Assembly: GCF_014621695.1 (NCBI RefSeq) | Contig: NZ_CP061281.1 | Coordinates: 1,860,001-1,924,000 of the forward strand | Source: Streptomyces xanthii | GTDB lineage: Bacteria; Actinomycetota; Actinomycetes; Streptomycetales; Streptomycetaceae | Reading direction: 5' to 3' | DNA length: 64,000 nucleotides | Part shown: positions 52,746 through 61,220 of the stretch, one piece after another | Layout of the letters: the number at the start of each line of letters is the position of its first letter | Position numbering within the stretch: the first letter of the stretch is position 1 | Notes under the pieces: generated by a model | The model's database searches: none | Seen by the model: the letters and a program-made list of their open reading frames with translations, nothing else | Told to the model about the DNA's origin: nothing | Program-made: the position numbers and the translations under genes

Positions 52746-53552
52746 CTAAAAGTGATCGGCTCGCAGCACGGAGCGCAGAGCTCGGTCACGGATCATGAGC
52801 GCGGCCCGTTTGTCCGACAGGTCGACCTCGGCGGAAAGACGGAAGCCGGCGCTCAGAAAGGCTGAGACGGAAGGGGTGTTGCGGATGTCGGGCTCTGCTA
52901 CGACACGTGCGCAGGAGGGCCGGTGGTCGAGGATCAGGTCCGCGACCACCGTGAGCAGGGCTGTGCCGAGACCTCGCCCTCGGTCGGCGACCCCGCCGAT
53001 GAGCAGATGGATACCGGTGTCGTGGGGACGGGCCGGGTAGTACCGGGCGAGCGGGTCCAGGTCGGCGCGGTAGATCTCCCAGTAGCTCATCGGGGTGCCG
53101 TCCAGGACGCCGAGGCAGGGGACGCTGCGGCCGTCGCCGCTGAGCTGCGGGCGCAGATGGTCCGCGGTGACCGTGTCCGGGCCCGCCAGTTCCCAGAAGG
53201 CCGACACGGCCGGGTCGTTCATCCATCGGCTGATGAGGTCCAGGTCCCGTTCGAGCCGTACCGGCACGAGTTGGAAGACACCTGCGGGTGTGGCGGCGGG
53301 GCCCCACTCCCCCACGTTGTCGAGCAGGTCGTGCTGGAGCGGCGGCAGCGGGTCCGGGCTCGACCGCTGCTCGCCGGCGGGCCGGGCCGCGGGCAGGGCG
53401 CTGTCCTGCTCGGCGATGAGTCCCAGCAGCTCGTCGGGGAGCCGCAGGTCCACGGTGTCCCGGCCGTCCTCGTCCTCCGCGCGGGATGCGGTGACGGCCG
53501 GATCGGCGGTGGGGGTGGTACCGGCGTCGGTGCTCGCATCGGTCGGGGGCAC
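52746..53552 (-). CDS. siderophore-type GNAT acyltransferase (RhbD/IucB/AlcB-like)
   Basis: A 268-residue protein. About 100 disordered residues precede a GNAT domain with the siderophore acyltransferase signature SRWMNDPAVSAFWELAG, then GIHLLIGGVADRGRGLGTAL (acetyl-CoA loop) and VVAEPDIRNTPSV. Known relatives acylate the hydroxylamine or amine of a siderophore precursor. The start is GTG 53552 (GAGAGGAA upstream); an ATG at 53624 is possible. It lies between two NIS synthetases, as rhbD does between rhbC and rhbF, but without the hydroxylase that normally supplies its substrate. Confidence 0.87.
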   Translation of the reverse strand: MPPTDASTDAGTTPTADPAVTASRAEDEDGRDTVDLRLPDELLGLIAEQDSALPAARPAGEQRSSPDPLPPLQHDLLDNVGEWGPAATPAGVFQLVPVRLERDLDLISRWMNDPAVSAFWELAGPDTVTADHLRPQLSGDGRSVPCLGVLDGTPMSYWEIYRADLDPLARYYPARPHDTGIHLLIGGVADRGRGLGTALLTVVADLILDHRPSCARVVAEPDIRNTPSVSAFLSAGFRLSAEVDLSDKRAALMIRDRALRSVLRADHF

Positions 53553-53742
53553 GGCGGGTTCCTCTCGGACAGTGAGTGGGGTGCGGGCTTCGGCCGCAGA
53601 AGAGCTGCTTCGCCGAGGCTGCATCCGGTGCCCCGAGTCTTCGGAGCACCGGGAGTTCTTCGGCGGAAGGAACGGAGACAGAGGACAGAGACAGAGGGAT
53701 GGAGCGAGAGGGAGTGGGAGAGCGCTCGCGAAGGTGCGCCCC

Positions 53743-55944
53743 TCAGGAAAGGAGAGGGTTGGCGATGGTGACGTAGACGGATTGGGTGTCGACCGGGCCG
53801 ACGAGCTCGTCGAGGCCGTGGAGCCGGGTGAGCAGGTTCGCCTTGCACCGCAGGGTGGTCGTCTCGAGCAGCCGGCTGGGGAGCGGGCTGCGCAAGCGGT
53901 CGGGTCCGGTGGCGACGCCTTCTAGGAATCGGCGGAAGGCCGCGAGCAACAGGCGTTCGTCCGCGAGCCGTTGGGAGCCGAAGGCCCCGATGAGACCGAG
54001 GACGTTGTTGATGCCGAGGTAGTAGGCGAAGCGCTCGTCGGTGACCTCGTCGGAGACGAAGGTGTCGCTGCGCTGCCCGATGCCGGGAAGCCTGCGGTCG
54101 AGCTCGACGCGCCGGGACTCTCGGAAGTAGTAGCCCTGGTTGTCGCGGTAGCGCCCGCCGGTCGGCCAGCCGTCGGGGTCCAGCAGGAGCACAGTGTTCT
54201 GTTGGTGGGCCTCGAGGGCAATGCCAGCCTCGCTGTCGAGCCAGAGCACAGGGCGCACGACATGTTCCAGGTAGCGCAGGAACCACTCGGTGGAGACGGC
54301 TCCAAGGGATCTGCCGGTGCGCGCCGCGAGGCCGGTGACGAGGTCGGCGAGGCGAGAGCTCAGCGGGTGGCCCTCGGACCGGTCTTCCACGCGGCCGGCC
54401 GGGAGACCGGCGGAGAGATCAGTGGACAGACCGGTAGAGAGAGGTGCGGAGGCACGGGTCGAAGGACGCGGGGAGACGAGGCCGGCGACGCAGCAGGCGT
54501 CGCCCGGGCCGAAGGGGTTGTTGCGGATCATCACGTCGAGTCCGGGCACGGGTGTGCCGGACGGCGCGTCGACGGCGAGCCAGGCCGGGTCTCTGACGAT
54601 GTCGAAGCCGGGGTGCGCGGCACGCCATTGCGCGGCGAGTCCGGTGCGGAGGAGTCGATGGACCTCCACGCCCCTGTGGAGTTCCTTACGGAGGTTCTCC
54701 CTGCGGGAGTTGGTGATGCGCAGGCCGAGGGAGAGCTTGAGCATCGCCGGGGAGTCGGGGCGGTACAGGGTGCGGACGGAGGAGGTGGGATACCAGGCGT
54801 CACCGTTGGGGCCGAGGTCGCGCAGCAGGCCGGAGTCGAAAAGGGCTGTGGTGTCGGCGCGGTGCTGGAGCTCCCGTGCCTGCCAGGGGTGAACGGGCAA
54901 TGCGGCCCAGCCCGCGGGCAGCGGCAGTTCGGTGCCGGCGAGTTGGGAGGTCAGGTCGGCTGCGGTGACAGGACGGCCGCGTTCGGTCCAGGCGGAGTCC
55001 TGGGCAAGGACGTCGGGTGAGACGGCGATCCAGTGGAGGGGGAAGGAGCCGCGCACTTCGGGTGAGTACAGGCGCCCTTCGGCTTCGGAGAGACCTTCGC
55101 GGCTCTTCGGGGTGGGGTGCAGGGGGTGTCCGAGAAGCAGTGACTGTTCGCCGGCGAGGAAGCGGTCCAGGACGTCGACGGGCCGGGCACGTCGGTCGGC
55201 GAGGAATTCGGCGGTGCGCCGGACCGAGTCGGCGACCCGGCCGACCAGGTCGCTGCCGTCACCGGGCGGTACGGGGCCGGGGTCGCCGGGGAGCAGGTCG
55301 GACGACGGGGCAGTCACGGGCTGCTCGGCGTGAAGAGAAGCTGCTCCGGACGCGCCCCCATCGGTTTCCGGCGTCGCCACCGACCCCGACGCGGACGCCG
55401 GCCCCGTCGCCGAGGTGACGACCTGCCCTGCCTGCGCTTCCGCACCGGCCGCCGTCTCGTCTCCGGAGTCGTCGGCCGTGGCGTCGATGGCGGAGCCTTC
55501 CGCGCCGGGCCCGGATTCACGGCTCAGCAGGGCGGCGAGGGTGACGGCGTCCGCGTACGGCGCGGAGCGGGGGCCGTTCTCCAGGCGGGGCAGGCCGAAG
55601 CGGTGCCAGCCGGTGGGTGACCAGTAGTGGACAGGGACGAGGAGTGCGGTGCCGCTCGCGGGCAGGGGGATGCGGAGCGGGCCGCGGGAAGGAGGGGCGA
55701 TGTCGTTCTCACGGACCCAGCAGCGCAGCAGGTTCTCGATTGCGGCCGCCTGGGCGGCGGTTGCTGCGTCGGTGTGTTCCAGGAGGTCGGTGCCGCCGGA
55801 GGTGGTGCGCGGCCGGTCTCCGTCCTGGCCGTCGGCGGTCTTCTGGCGGGGCACGGTGTCCCGGGCCATGGCGTGGGGGGACTGGGTGTCGCAGGCGCCT
55901 GCGGAGGGTCGGGGACGGCCGTCGGAGGCGGGAGTCGCGTTCAA
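53743..55944 (-). CDS. IucA/IucC-family siderophore synthetase (first)
   Basis: About 733 residues. Core motifs are ALPVHPWQARELQHRADTTA, YRPDSPAMLKLSLGLRITNS, ALEAHQQNTVLLLDPDGWP and YRDNQGYYFRES. It resembles RhbC/AcsD-type enzymes that condense citrate with a diamine derivative. It is longer than usual because of a disordered N-terminus and two low-complexity insertions (about residues 145-230 and 500-525). The TTG at 55944 is chosen for AGGAAG 8 nt upstream; an ATG at about 55870 is the alternative. It is the second gene of the operon. Confidence 0.88.
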   Translation of the reverse strand: MNATPASDGRPRPSAGACDTQSPHAMARDTVPRQKTADGQDGDRPRTTSGGTDLLEHTDAATAAQAAAIENLLRCWVRENDIAPPSRGPLRIPLPASGTALLVPVHYWSPTGWHRFGLPRLENGPRSAPYADAVTLAALLSRESGPGAEGSAIDATADDSGDETAAGAEAQAGQVVTSATGPASASGSVATPETDGGASGAASLHAEQPVTAPSSDLLPGDPGPVPPGDGSDLVGRVADSVRRTAEFLADRRARPVDVLDRFLAGEQSLLLGHPLHPTPKSREGLSEAEGRLYSPEVRGSFPLHWIAVSPDVLAQDSAWTERGRPVTAADLTSQLAGTELPLPAGWAALPVHPWQARELQHRADTTALFDSGLLRDLGPNGDAWYPTSSVRTLYRPDSPAMLKLSLGLRITNSRRENLRKELHRGVEVHRLLRTGLAAQWRAAHPGFDIVRDPAWLAVDAPSGTPVPGLDVMIRNNPFGPGDACCVAGLVSPRPSTRASAPLSTGLSTDLSAGLPAGRVEDRSEGHPLSSRLADLVTGLAARTGRSLGAVSTEWFLRYLEHVVRPVLWLDSEAGIALEAHQQNTVLLLDPDGWPTGGRYRDNQGYYFRESRRVELDRRLPGIGQRSDTFVSDEVTDERFAYYLGINNVLGLIGAFGSQRLADERLLLAAFRRFLEGVATGPDRLRSPLPSRLLETTTLRCKANLLTRLHGLDELVGPVDTQSVYVTIANPLLS

Positions 55945-56056
55945 GGGGGCTTCCTCGCGTGGGGTGGTGGGCTCCGTGATGCGGTGGTCCGGTCGGTCCG
56001 GTGTGCCGATTCCGCGATGGGTCGAGGCAGGCCGTTGGGGGCTCGGCCGGCTCCGG

Positions 56057-57721
56057 CTAGGTGAGGTGCTGGGCTCGGGCGACGGCCGCGAAGGCGTCCG
56101 CGAGCCGGTCGATGACGGCAGCGGCCTGCTCATCGGTGATGGTCAGCGGCGGCAGGAGACGTACGACGCTGGAGTGCCGTCCGCCGAGTTCGACAATGAG
56201 TCCGCGTTCCAGACAGGCGTCGCGTACGGCGCCGGCGATGCCGGGTGCGGCCGGACGCGGCGCGCGGTGATTCGCGAAGAGCGGGTCCTCGGAGTGGTCG
56301 GGTCTGGAGGGGAACAGGTCGCCGTCGCGCAGTTCCTCGCCCCGCACCTCTCCGCCCCGCACATCGCGAGCCCGTCCGCCCTGTCCCCCCGCGCCACCGC
56401 CCTGCGCAGGAACGCCGGCGCCGCCCCGGTGGAGACTCCGGCCCTCGAGCCCATTCCTGGGCGCGGGCGCGGACAGGGACGCGGAGGCATGGGCGGAGGC
56501 CGAAGCAGAGGCAGGGCCGGACGCCGTCGGCCGGCCCGAGGAAGGGTCGGGGTCGACCAGTTCGACGCCGATCATGAGCCCCCGGCCGCGGACGTCACCG
56601 ATGTACGGAAACTCCTTCGCCAAAGCGTTCAGTTGGTCGAGCATGCGGGCGCCGAGGGTGGCGGCGCGGGCGGCGAGGTCGTTCTCCCTGACGTAGGACA
56701 GGGTCGCGGCGCCTGCGGCCATCGCGAGTTGGTTGCCGCGGAAGGTGCCGGCGTGGGCACCCGGGGGCCAGACGTCCAGGTCGTCGCGGTAGACGATGAC
56801 GGCAAGGGGGAGGCTGCCGCCGATCGCCTTGGACAGGACCATGACGTCGGGGACGACCCTGCTGTGGTCGACGGCCCAGAAGGCGCCGGTGCGGCCGACG
56901 CCCGTCTGCACCTCGTCGGCGATGAGGGGGATCGAGCGTTGCTCGGTGATGGCGCGCATGCGGCGCAGCCAGGAGTCGGGGGCCGGGATCACTCCGCCTT
57001 CGCCCTGTACGGGTTCGAGGATCATCCCAGCCGGCTGGGGCACTCCCGCTTTGGTGTCGTCGAGGAGCGACTCGGTCCAGTGGGCGGCGAGTTCGGCGCC
57101 GCGGGGGCCGCCGACGCCGAAGGGGCAGCGGTAGTCCTGGGGATAGGGCAGGCGCGTGACGCGGACGTCCGTCGCGCCGCCGGACGCGGCCAGCGCTCCC
57201 GCGGTCATCCCGTGGTAGGCGCCCGTGAAGGCGAGCAGGCCGGTGCGGCCGGTGGCGGCGCGGACGAGTTTGAGCGCGGCCTCCACGGCGTCCGTCCCCG
57301 CGGGGCCGCAGAACTGGATGCGGGCGCGGTCGGCGAGGCCGGGCGGCAGGGTGCGGAACAGTTCGGTGGTGAAGGCGTCCTTCACCGGGGTGGCCAGGTC
57401 GAGGACGTGCAGTGGGGCCCCGGAGTCGAGGACGCCGCGGATGGCTTCGAGCACCACGGGGTGGTTGTGGCCCAGGGCGAGCGTGCCGGCTCCGGAGAGG
57501 CAGTCCAGGTAGCGGCGGCCGTCGGCGCCCTCGATGGTGAGCCCCCGTGCCCGTACGGGCACGATCGGCAGCGCACGCGCGTAGGTGCGCGCGGCCGACT
57601 CCCGCGCGGACTGGCGGCGCAGGATTCCCTCGTGCTCGGTGGTGCCGCGCGCGGTTGCTCCGCGCGCCGCCGCGTCGTTCGGGGCGGCCGCCGGCACGGG
57701 CGAAGGATCGGTCACGGCCAC
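56057..57721 (-). CDS. diaminobutyrate-2-oxoglutarate aminotransferase-like (RhbA/EctB family)
   Basis: A 554-residue class III PLP aminotransferase. SGAGTLALGHNHPVVLEAIR, FTGAYHGMTAGALAASGG, LIADEVQTGVGRTG and the PLP lysine in VMVLSKAIGGSLPL identify the family. It would convert aspartate semialdehyde to 2,4-diaminobutyrate. An insertion of roughly 95 Ser/Ala/Gly/Arg-rich residues splits the C-terminal domain between GVELVDPDP and GAVRDACLERGLIVELG. The GTG at 57721 has GGAGG 10 nt upstream. It is first in the siderophore operon. Ectoine use is unlikely since ectA and ectC are absent. Confidence 0.87.
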   Translation of the reverse strand: MAVTDPSPVPAAAPNDAAARGATARGTTEHEGILRRQSARESAARTYARALPIVPVRARGLTIEGADGRRYLDCLSGAGTLALGHNHPVVLEAIRGVLDSGAPLHVLDLATPVKDAFTTELFRTLPPGLADRARIQFCGPAGTDAVEAALKLVRAATGRTGLLAFTGAYHGMTAGALAASGGATDVRVTRLPYPQDYRCPFGVGGPRGAELAAHWTESLLDDTKAGVPQPAGMILEPVQGEGGVIPAPDSWLRRMRAITEQRSIPLIADEVQTGVGRTGAFWAVDHSRVVPDVMVLSKAIGGSLPLAVIVYRDDLDVWPPGAHAGTFRGNQLAMAAGAATLSYVRENDLAARAATLGARMLDQLNALAKEFPYIGDVRGRGLMIGVELVDPDPSSGRPTASGPASASASAHASASLSAPAPRNGLEGRSLHRGGAGVPAQGGGAGGQGGRARDVRGGEVRGEELRDGDLFPSRPDHSEDPLFANHRAPRPAAPGIAGAVRDACLERGLIVELGGRHSSVVRLLPPLTITDEQAAAVIDRLADAFAAVARAQHLT

Positions 57722-57765
57722 GTCTGCTGGTCCTCCCGCTGGGCGTACGGCCGACACGGGTCGTC

Positions 57766-57774
57766 GGCTCACCT
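57766..57774 (-). promoter_or_regulatory. iron-box half-site upstream of the siderophore operon
   Basis: GGCTCACCT is identical to the right half of the DmdR iron box (TTAGGTTAGGCTCACCTAA), but the left half is poorly conserved. Position and context favour iron control; the sequence alone is insufficient. Confidence 0.35.
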
Positions 57775-58257
57775 GTGGGCGGCACGCAGCGGTGCGCGCT
57801 TCCTGCGGCTGTCCGGGCGCCGGGCCGGGACGGACCGAGGGCTGCGCGCCGACTGCGAATCCCCCGTGCGTACCAACGACGGGAGGGCGCGAGGAACACG
57901 GGTCGCGCATCGACGAATGACGAGACCTTTGTCACGCCGCCGTCACGCGGCGTAGGGGGTGGCCCGCACACCACCCCTCGCCGCCGAACGACTCGCCCCG
58001 GCCTCCGCGCCCCTCGACGGTCAGCCGTGTACGGCTCGGGCTCCGTCCGCCTCGGTGCCGCTTTGGTGCCGCTCGGTCCCAGTTGGTCCTGTGCGAACGC
58101 GGGCCGACGGCCGCCGCCGGGGCCGTTCCGAGGTCGGGCCGGGGCGCGTCGGAGCGAGGGAAGCGCAGGCCACAGTGGGCGTGAGGGGCGGTTGAAGGGG
58201 GTGCTCGCCTTGTAGCCGAACCGTTGCGGATCCGTCGGTCGGCTCCGACGGCACCGG

Positions 58258-58272
58258 CATAGTGTGGGGTGC
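58258..58272 (+). promoter_or_regulatory. extended -10 motif of protease gene 1
   Basis: GGCATAGTG followed by GGGGTGC also occurs before the paralogous gene at 59749-59763 although the surrounding DNA has diverged. CATAGT would be the -10; no clear -35 is visible. Confidence 0.5.
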
Positions 58273-58353
58273 CGTTCGGGGAGGGACTCAAGGCGCCCGT
58301 CCCCCGCACGAGTACGGCAGTGCACGATGACGAAGCCCAGGGGGATTCACGAC

Positions 58354-59577
58354 ATGCGACCCACACGCCCGCTGTTCGCCGCTCGCCGCGCAGGGAGTGC
58401 GCGCGGGAGAACGACCCCCGTGGTGGCGGCTGTTGCGCTCGGCGCCGTCCTCACGCTGACCGCCACCGCGTGCGGTCCGACCGAGGACGACGCGAACAGC
58501 AAGCCGACGGCCGCCGCGCCCGCGGAGGGTGACGGCATCCAGGTTCCGGACGACATCAAGGACCGGCTCAAGGAGCACGGGATCGATCTGGACAAGTGGA
58601 AGGGCGGCGAGTGGAAGAACTGGGACAAGGACAAGTGGCTTCGTGAGGCGAAGGACTTCGTCAATCCCATCATCGACGGTCTGTGGGACTCGGACCGCAT
58701 GCGGGACGCGGACAAGAACCCGGACCACGAGGTCGACGACAACGACATCTCGGGCGACCAGGGTGTGACCGACCCGACGCCGAAGCCGGTGCGGGCCGCC
58801 GCTGCCGCGACGCCGTACCACGACAGCGCTCCGTACGCGGGCAAGCTGTTCTTCGACGGGCCCGAGGGTTCGATGGTGTGCTCGGCCACGGTCGTGACCG
58901 ACCCGGCGCACCCCGGCAAGTCGAACATGATCTGGACGGCCGGCCACTGCGTCCATGCGGGCAAGAACGGCGGCTGGTACCGGAACATCGCGTTCGTGCC
59001 CTCGTACAACAACGGCGGCAAGTCGGCGGACCAGCTGCAGGGTGCCGCCAAGAGCGAGGTCGCTCCGTACGGCGTGTGGTGGGGTTCCTGGGCGCAGACG
59101 TCCGACCAGTGGATCGAGCAGGGCGGTCCGACCGGTGGTGAGGGTGCTCCGTACGACTTCGCCGCGATCCACGTGACGCCGGAGAAGGGCAGCACGGGCA
59201 AGTCGCTGGAGGAGACGGTGGGTTCCGCGCTTCCGGTGAACTTCAACGCCCCGGCGGTGCCGGAGATCGCGCAGCTGACCGCGAAGGGCTACCCGGCGGC
59301 GCCGCCGTACGACGGCCAGAAGCTGTACCAGTGCGCCGACAAGCCGGGCCGGCTGTCGCTGAACGACACGGACCCGACGATGTACCGCATCGGCTGCACG
59401 ATGACCGGTGGTTCGTCCGGTGGTGGCTGGGTCGGCCAGGGTTCCGACGGTAAGCCGGCGCTGGTGTCCAACACCTCGATCGGCCCGGTGACTTCGGGCT
59501 GGCTCGCCGGTCCGCGCCTGGGCAAGGAGGCCAAGGGGATCTACGACGCGGTGAGCAAGAAGTACGCCGGGCAGTAG
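58354..59577 (+). CDS. lipoprotein trypsin-like serine protease (paralogue 1)
   Basis: A 407-residue exported protein. A twin-arginine-rich n-region, hydrophobic core VVAAVALGAVLTLTATAC and a lipobox-like LTATAC suggest a lipoprotein. An acidic, Trp-rich pro-region (HGIDLDKWKGGEWKNWDKDK, then FVNPIIDGLWDS) follows. The S1-like catalytic domain has His in IWTAGHCVHAG and Ser in MTGGSSGGGWVG. The ATG at 58354 has AGGGGG 9 nt upstream; an ATG at 58327 is the alternative. It is followed by a full-length paralogue in tandem. Confidence 0.88.
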   Translation: MRPTRPLFAARRAGSARGRTTPVVAAVALGAVLTLTATACGPTEDDANSKPTAAAPAEGDGIQVPDDIKDRLKEHGIDLDKWKGGEWKNWDKDKWLREAKDFVNPIIDGLWDSDRMRDADKNPDHEVDDNDISGDQGVTDPTPKPVRAAAAATPYHDSAPYAGKLFFDGPEGSMVCSATVVTDPAHPGKSNMIWTAGHCVHAGKNGGWYRNIAFVPSYNNGGKSADQLQGAAKSEVAPYGVWWGSWAQTSDQWIEQGGPTGGEGAPYDFAAIHVTPEKGSTGKSLEETVGSALPVNFNAPAVPEIAQLTAKGYPAAPPYDGQKLYQCADKPGRLSLNDTDPTMYRIGCTMTGGSSGGGWVGQGSDGKPALVSNTSIGPVTSGWLAGPRLGKEAKGIYDAVSKKYAGQ

Positions 59578-59641
59578 CAGCCTTCCGGTTCGAGGTGGGC
59601 TACGGGCGGCGGTGAAAGCGCTGCCCGGGCCCGCCCCGGCC

Positions 59642-59701
59642 GGTTCGTCCGGCGGTTCGTCCGGCGGTTCGTCCGGATCTTCGGCGGGATCTTCGGCGGG
59701 A
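59642..59701 (+). repeat. 12-bp tandem repeats between the paired protease genes
   Basis: Three units of GGTTCGTCCGGC/A (59642-59677) and two of TCTTCGGCGGGA (59678-59701) lie in the 310-bp gap between the proteases. One plus-strand frame reads GSSGGSSGGSSG-like sequence but has no gene around it. The rest of the gap holds the promoter motif at 59749-59763. Confidence 0.85.
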
Positions 59702-59748
59702 GTGGGGAAACCTTCACCACCCCGCTGCAGTTCGTCCTCGACCTCACA

Positions 59749-59763
59749 GGCATAGTGGGGTGC
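59749..59763 (+). promoter_or_regulatory. extended -10 motif of protease gene 2
   Basis: GGCATAGTGGGGTGC repeats the motif found before protease gene 1, with a 2-bp deletion. It lies about 125 bp before the start codon. Confidence 0.5.
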
Positions 59764-59887
59764 TGTGTCACAGCGGGTCCACAGGGACATGCGCTCCGCT
59801 CATGACACGCTCATGACAGTTTCGCGTCGACGGCGGTGTCGCGCCGCCGGGTCCGACGCACGTTTTCCACTCGGGGGTACTCGCACC

Positions 59888-61084
59888 ATGCGTTCCATAC
59901 GTCCGTCCGCCACGCGCGCGCGGGGGCGTCGCGGCGCTCTCGCCGTGACCGGACTCGCCGTGGTCCTGGCACTGACCGCCACGGCTTGCAACGACAGCAA
60001 GGATGACGCCGCGGGCGGCAAGCCCGCCGCCGGCGCGTCGCAGGGTTCCGACGGCGCCAAGCTGCCCGGGGACATCGCCGACCGGCTCAAGGAGCACGGC
60101 ATCGACCCCGACAAGTGGAAGGACGGTGCCTGGAAGAACTGGAGCAAGGACGACTGGCTGCGCGAAGCCAAGGACTTCGTGAACCCGGTCATCGACGGGC
60201 TGTGGAAGCCGGAGCGGATGAAGTCCGCGAAGGATCCGAACAAGACGATCGCGGCGAAGGACTACGCCGACGACCAGGGCGTCTCCGACCCCGACCCGTC
60301 CCCGGTGCAGGCCCGTCCGGAGAAGACGCCGTACCACGAGAACGCCGCGCCGGTCGGCAAGGTCTTCTTCGACTCCCCCGAGGGCTCAATGGTCTGCTCG
60401 GGCACGGTCGTCAAGGACCCGCGCAACCCGGGCCGTTCGAACCTGGTGTGGACCGCGGGCCACTGCGTGCACGCCGGTTCGGCGGGCGGCTGGTACCGCA
60501 ACATCATGTTCGTGCCGTCCTACAACGACATGGGCAAGTCCGCCGACGCCCTGCGCAACGCGACGCAGCAGGAAATCGCCCCGTACGGCTCGTACTGGGC
60601 GGACTGGGCGTCGACCTCGAACGAGTGGATCAACGGCGGCGGTCCGACCGGCGGCGAGGGCGCCCCGTACGACTTCGCGGTGCTGCACGTGAAGCCCGAG
60701 CAGGGCACCAAGTCCCTGGAGGAGACGGTCGGGAACGCGCTCGACGTCGACTTCACCAAGCCGTCCGTGCAGTCGGTCGGTTCGATGGGCGCCTGGGGCT
60801 ACCCGGCCGCGCCGCCGTACGACGGTCTGCTGATGCACAAGTGCCTCGACCGTCCGGGCCGGCTGTCGCTCGAGCCGACGCTGCCGACGATGTACCGCAT
60901 CGGCTGCACGATGACGGGCGGCTCCTCCGGCGGTGGCTGGTTCCGCGTCCGCGGCGGCAAGACGGTCCTGGTGTCGAACACCTCGATCGGCCCGGCGGAC
61001 AACACGTGGCTGGCCGGACCGCAGCTCGGTGACGAGGCCAAGCAGGTCTTCGACACCATGAGCGAGAAGTACGGCAGCCAGTAG
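59888..61084 (+). CDS. lipoprotein trypsin-like serine protease (paralogue 2)
   Basis: A 398-residue paralogue of the preceding protein, homologous along its whole length. Signal core VTGLAVVLALTATAC leads to a lipobox Cys. The pro-region has the same HGIDPDKWKDGAWKNW, then FVNPVIDGLW. The catalytic His is in VWTAGHCVHAG and Ser in MTGGSSGGGWFR. The ATG at 59888 gives the best signal peptide; earlier ATGs would add Arg-rich sequence. Tandem duplication is the simplest origin. Substrates are unknown. Confidence 0.88.
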   Translation: MRSIRPSATRARGRRGALAVTGLAVVLALTATACNDSKDDAAGGKPAAGASQGSDGAKLPGDIADRLKEHGIDPDKWKDGAWKNWSKDDWLREAKDFVNPVIDGLWKPERMKSAKDPNKTIAAKDYADDQGVSDPDPSPVQARPEKTPYHENAAPVGKVFFDSPEGSMVCSGTVVKDPRNPGRSNLVWTAGHCVHAGSAGGWYRNIMFVPSYNDMGKSADALRNATQQEIAPYGSYWADWASTSNEWINGGGPTGGEGAPYDFAVLHVKPEQGTKSLEETVGNALDVDFTKPSVQSVGSMGAWGYPAAPPYDGLLMHKCLDRPGRLSLEPTLPTMYRIGCTMTGGSSGGGWFRVRGGKTVLVSNTSIGPADNTWLAGPQLGDEAKQVFDTMSEKYGSQ

Positions 61085-61146
61085 CGAGCGGTACGGCAGC
61101 CGGTCGGGCAGTGACGGCCGACCGGCTGGCGTACGACTTCCGACAC

Positions 61147-61193
61147 AGAAAGGAGGGCCCGCCCCGAGCGCATCGGGGCGGGCCCTCCTTTCT
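61147..61193. terminator. very strong bidirectional terminator
   Basis: A perfect 21-bp stem (61147-61167 with 61173-61193) with a 5-nt loop ends in CCTTTCT on both strands, between the convergent protease and hflX genes. Confidence 0.9.
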
Positions 61194-61220
61194 GTCGTGC
61201 CGGCGTGCGGGACGGCCGCG

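Larger units (their letters stand above)
57722..58353. other. divergent intergenic region, siderophore operon / protease
   Basis: This 632-bp region has no supported gene; open frames here lack ribosome sites and protein-like composition. It contains the iron-box half-site GGCTCACCT (57766-57774; AGGTGAGCC on the minus strand) 45 bp before the aminotransferase GTG, a short GCCGC/GCGGC hairpin near 57935-57952, and the extended -10 motif of the protease gene at 58258-58272. Confidence 0.55.

Noticed and set aside
57932..58366. Open frames in the gap before the protease genes
   Set aside because: No ribosome sites, Arg/Pro-rich composition, no family resemblance.
59641..59701. Gly/Ser linker-like frame in the repeat between the proteases
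   Set aside because: It is not joined to a start codon or domain; more likely a simple repeat.
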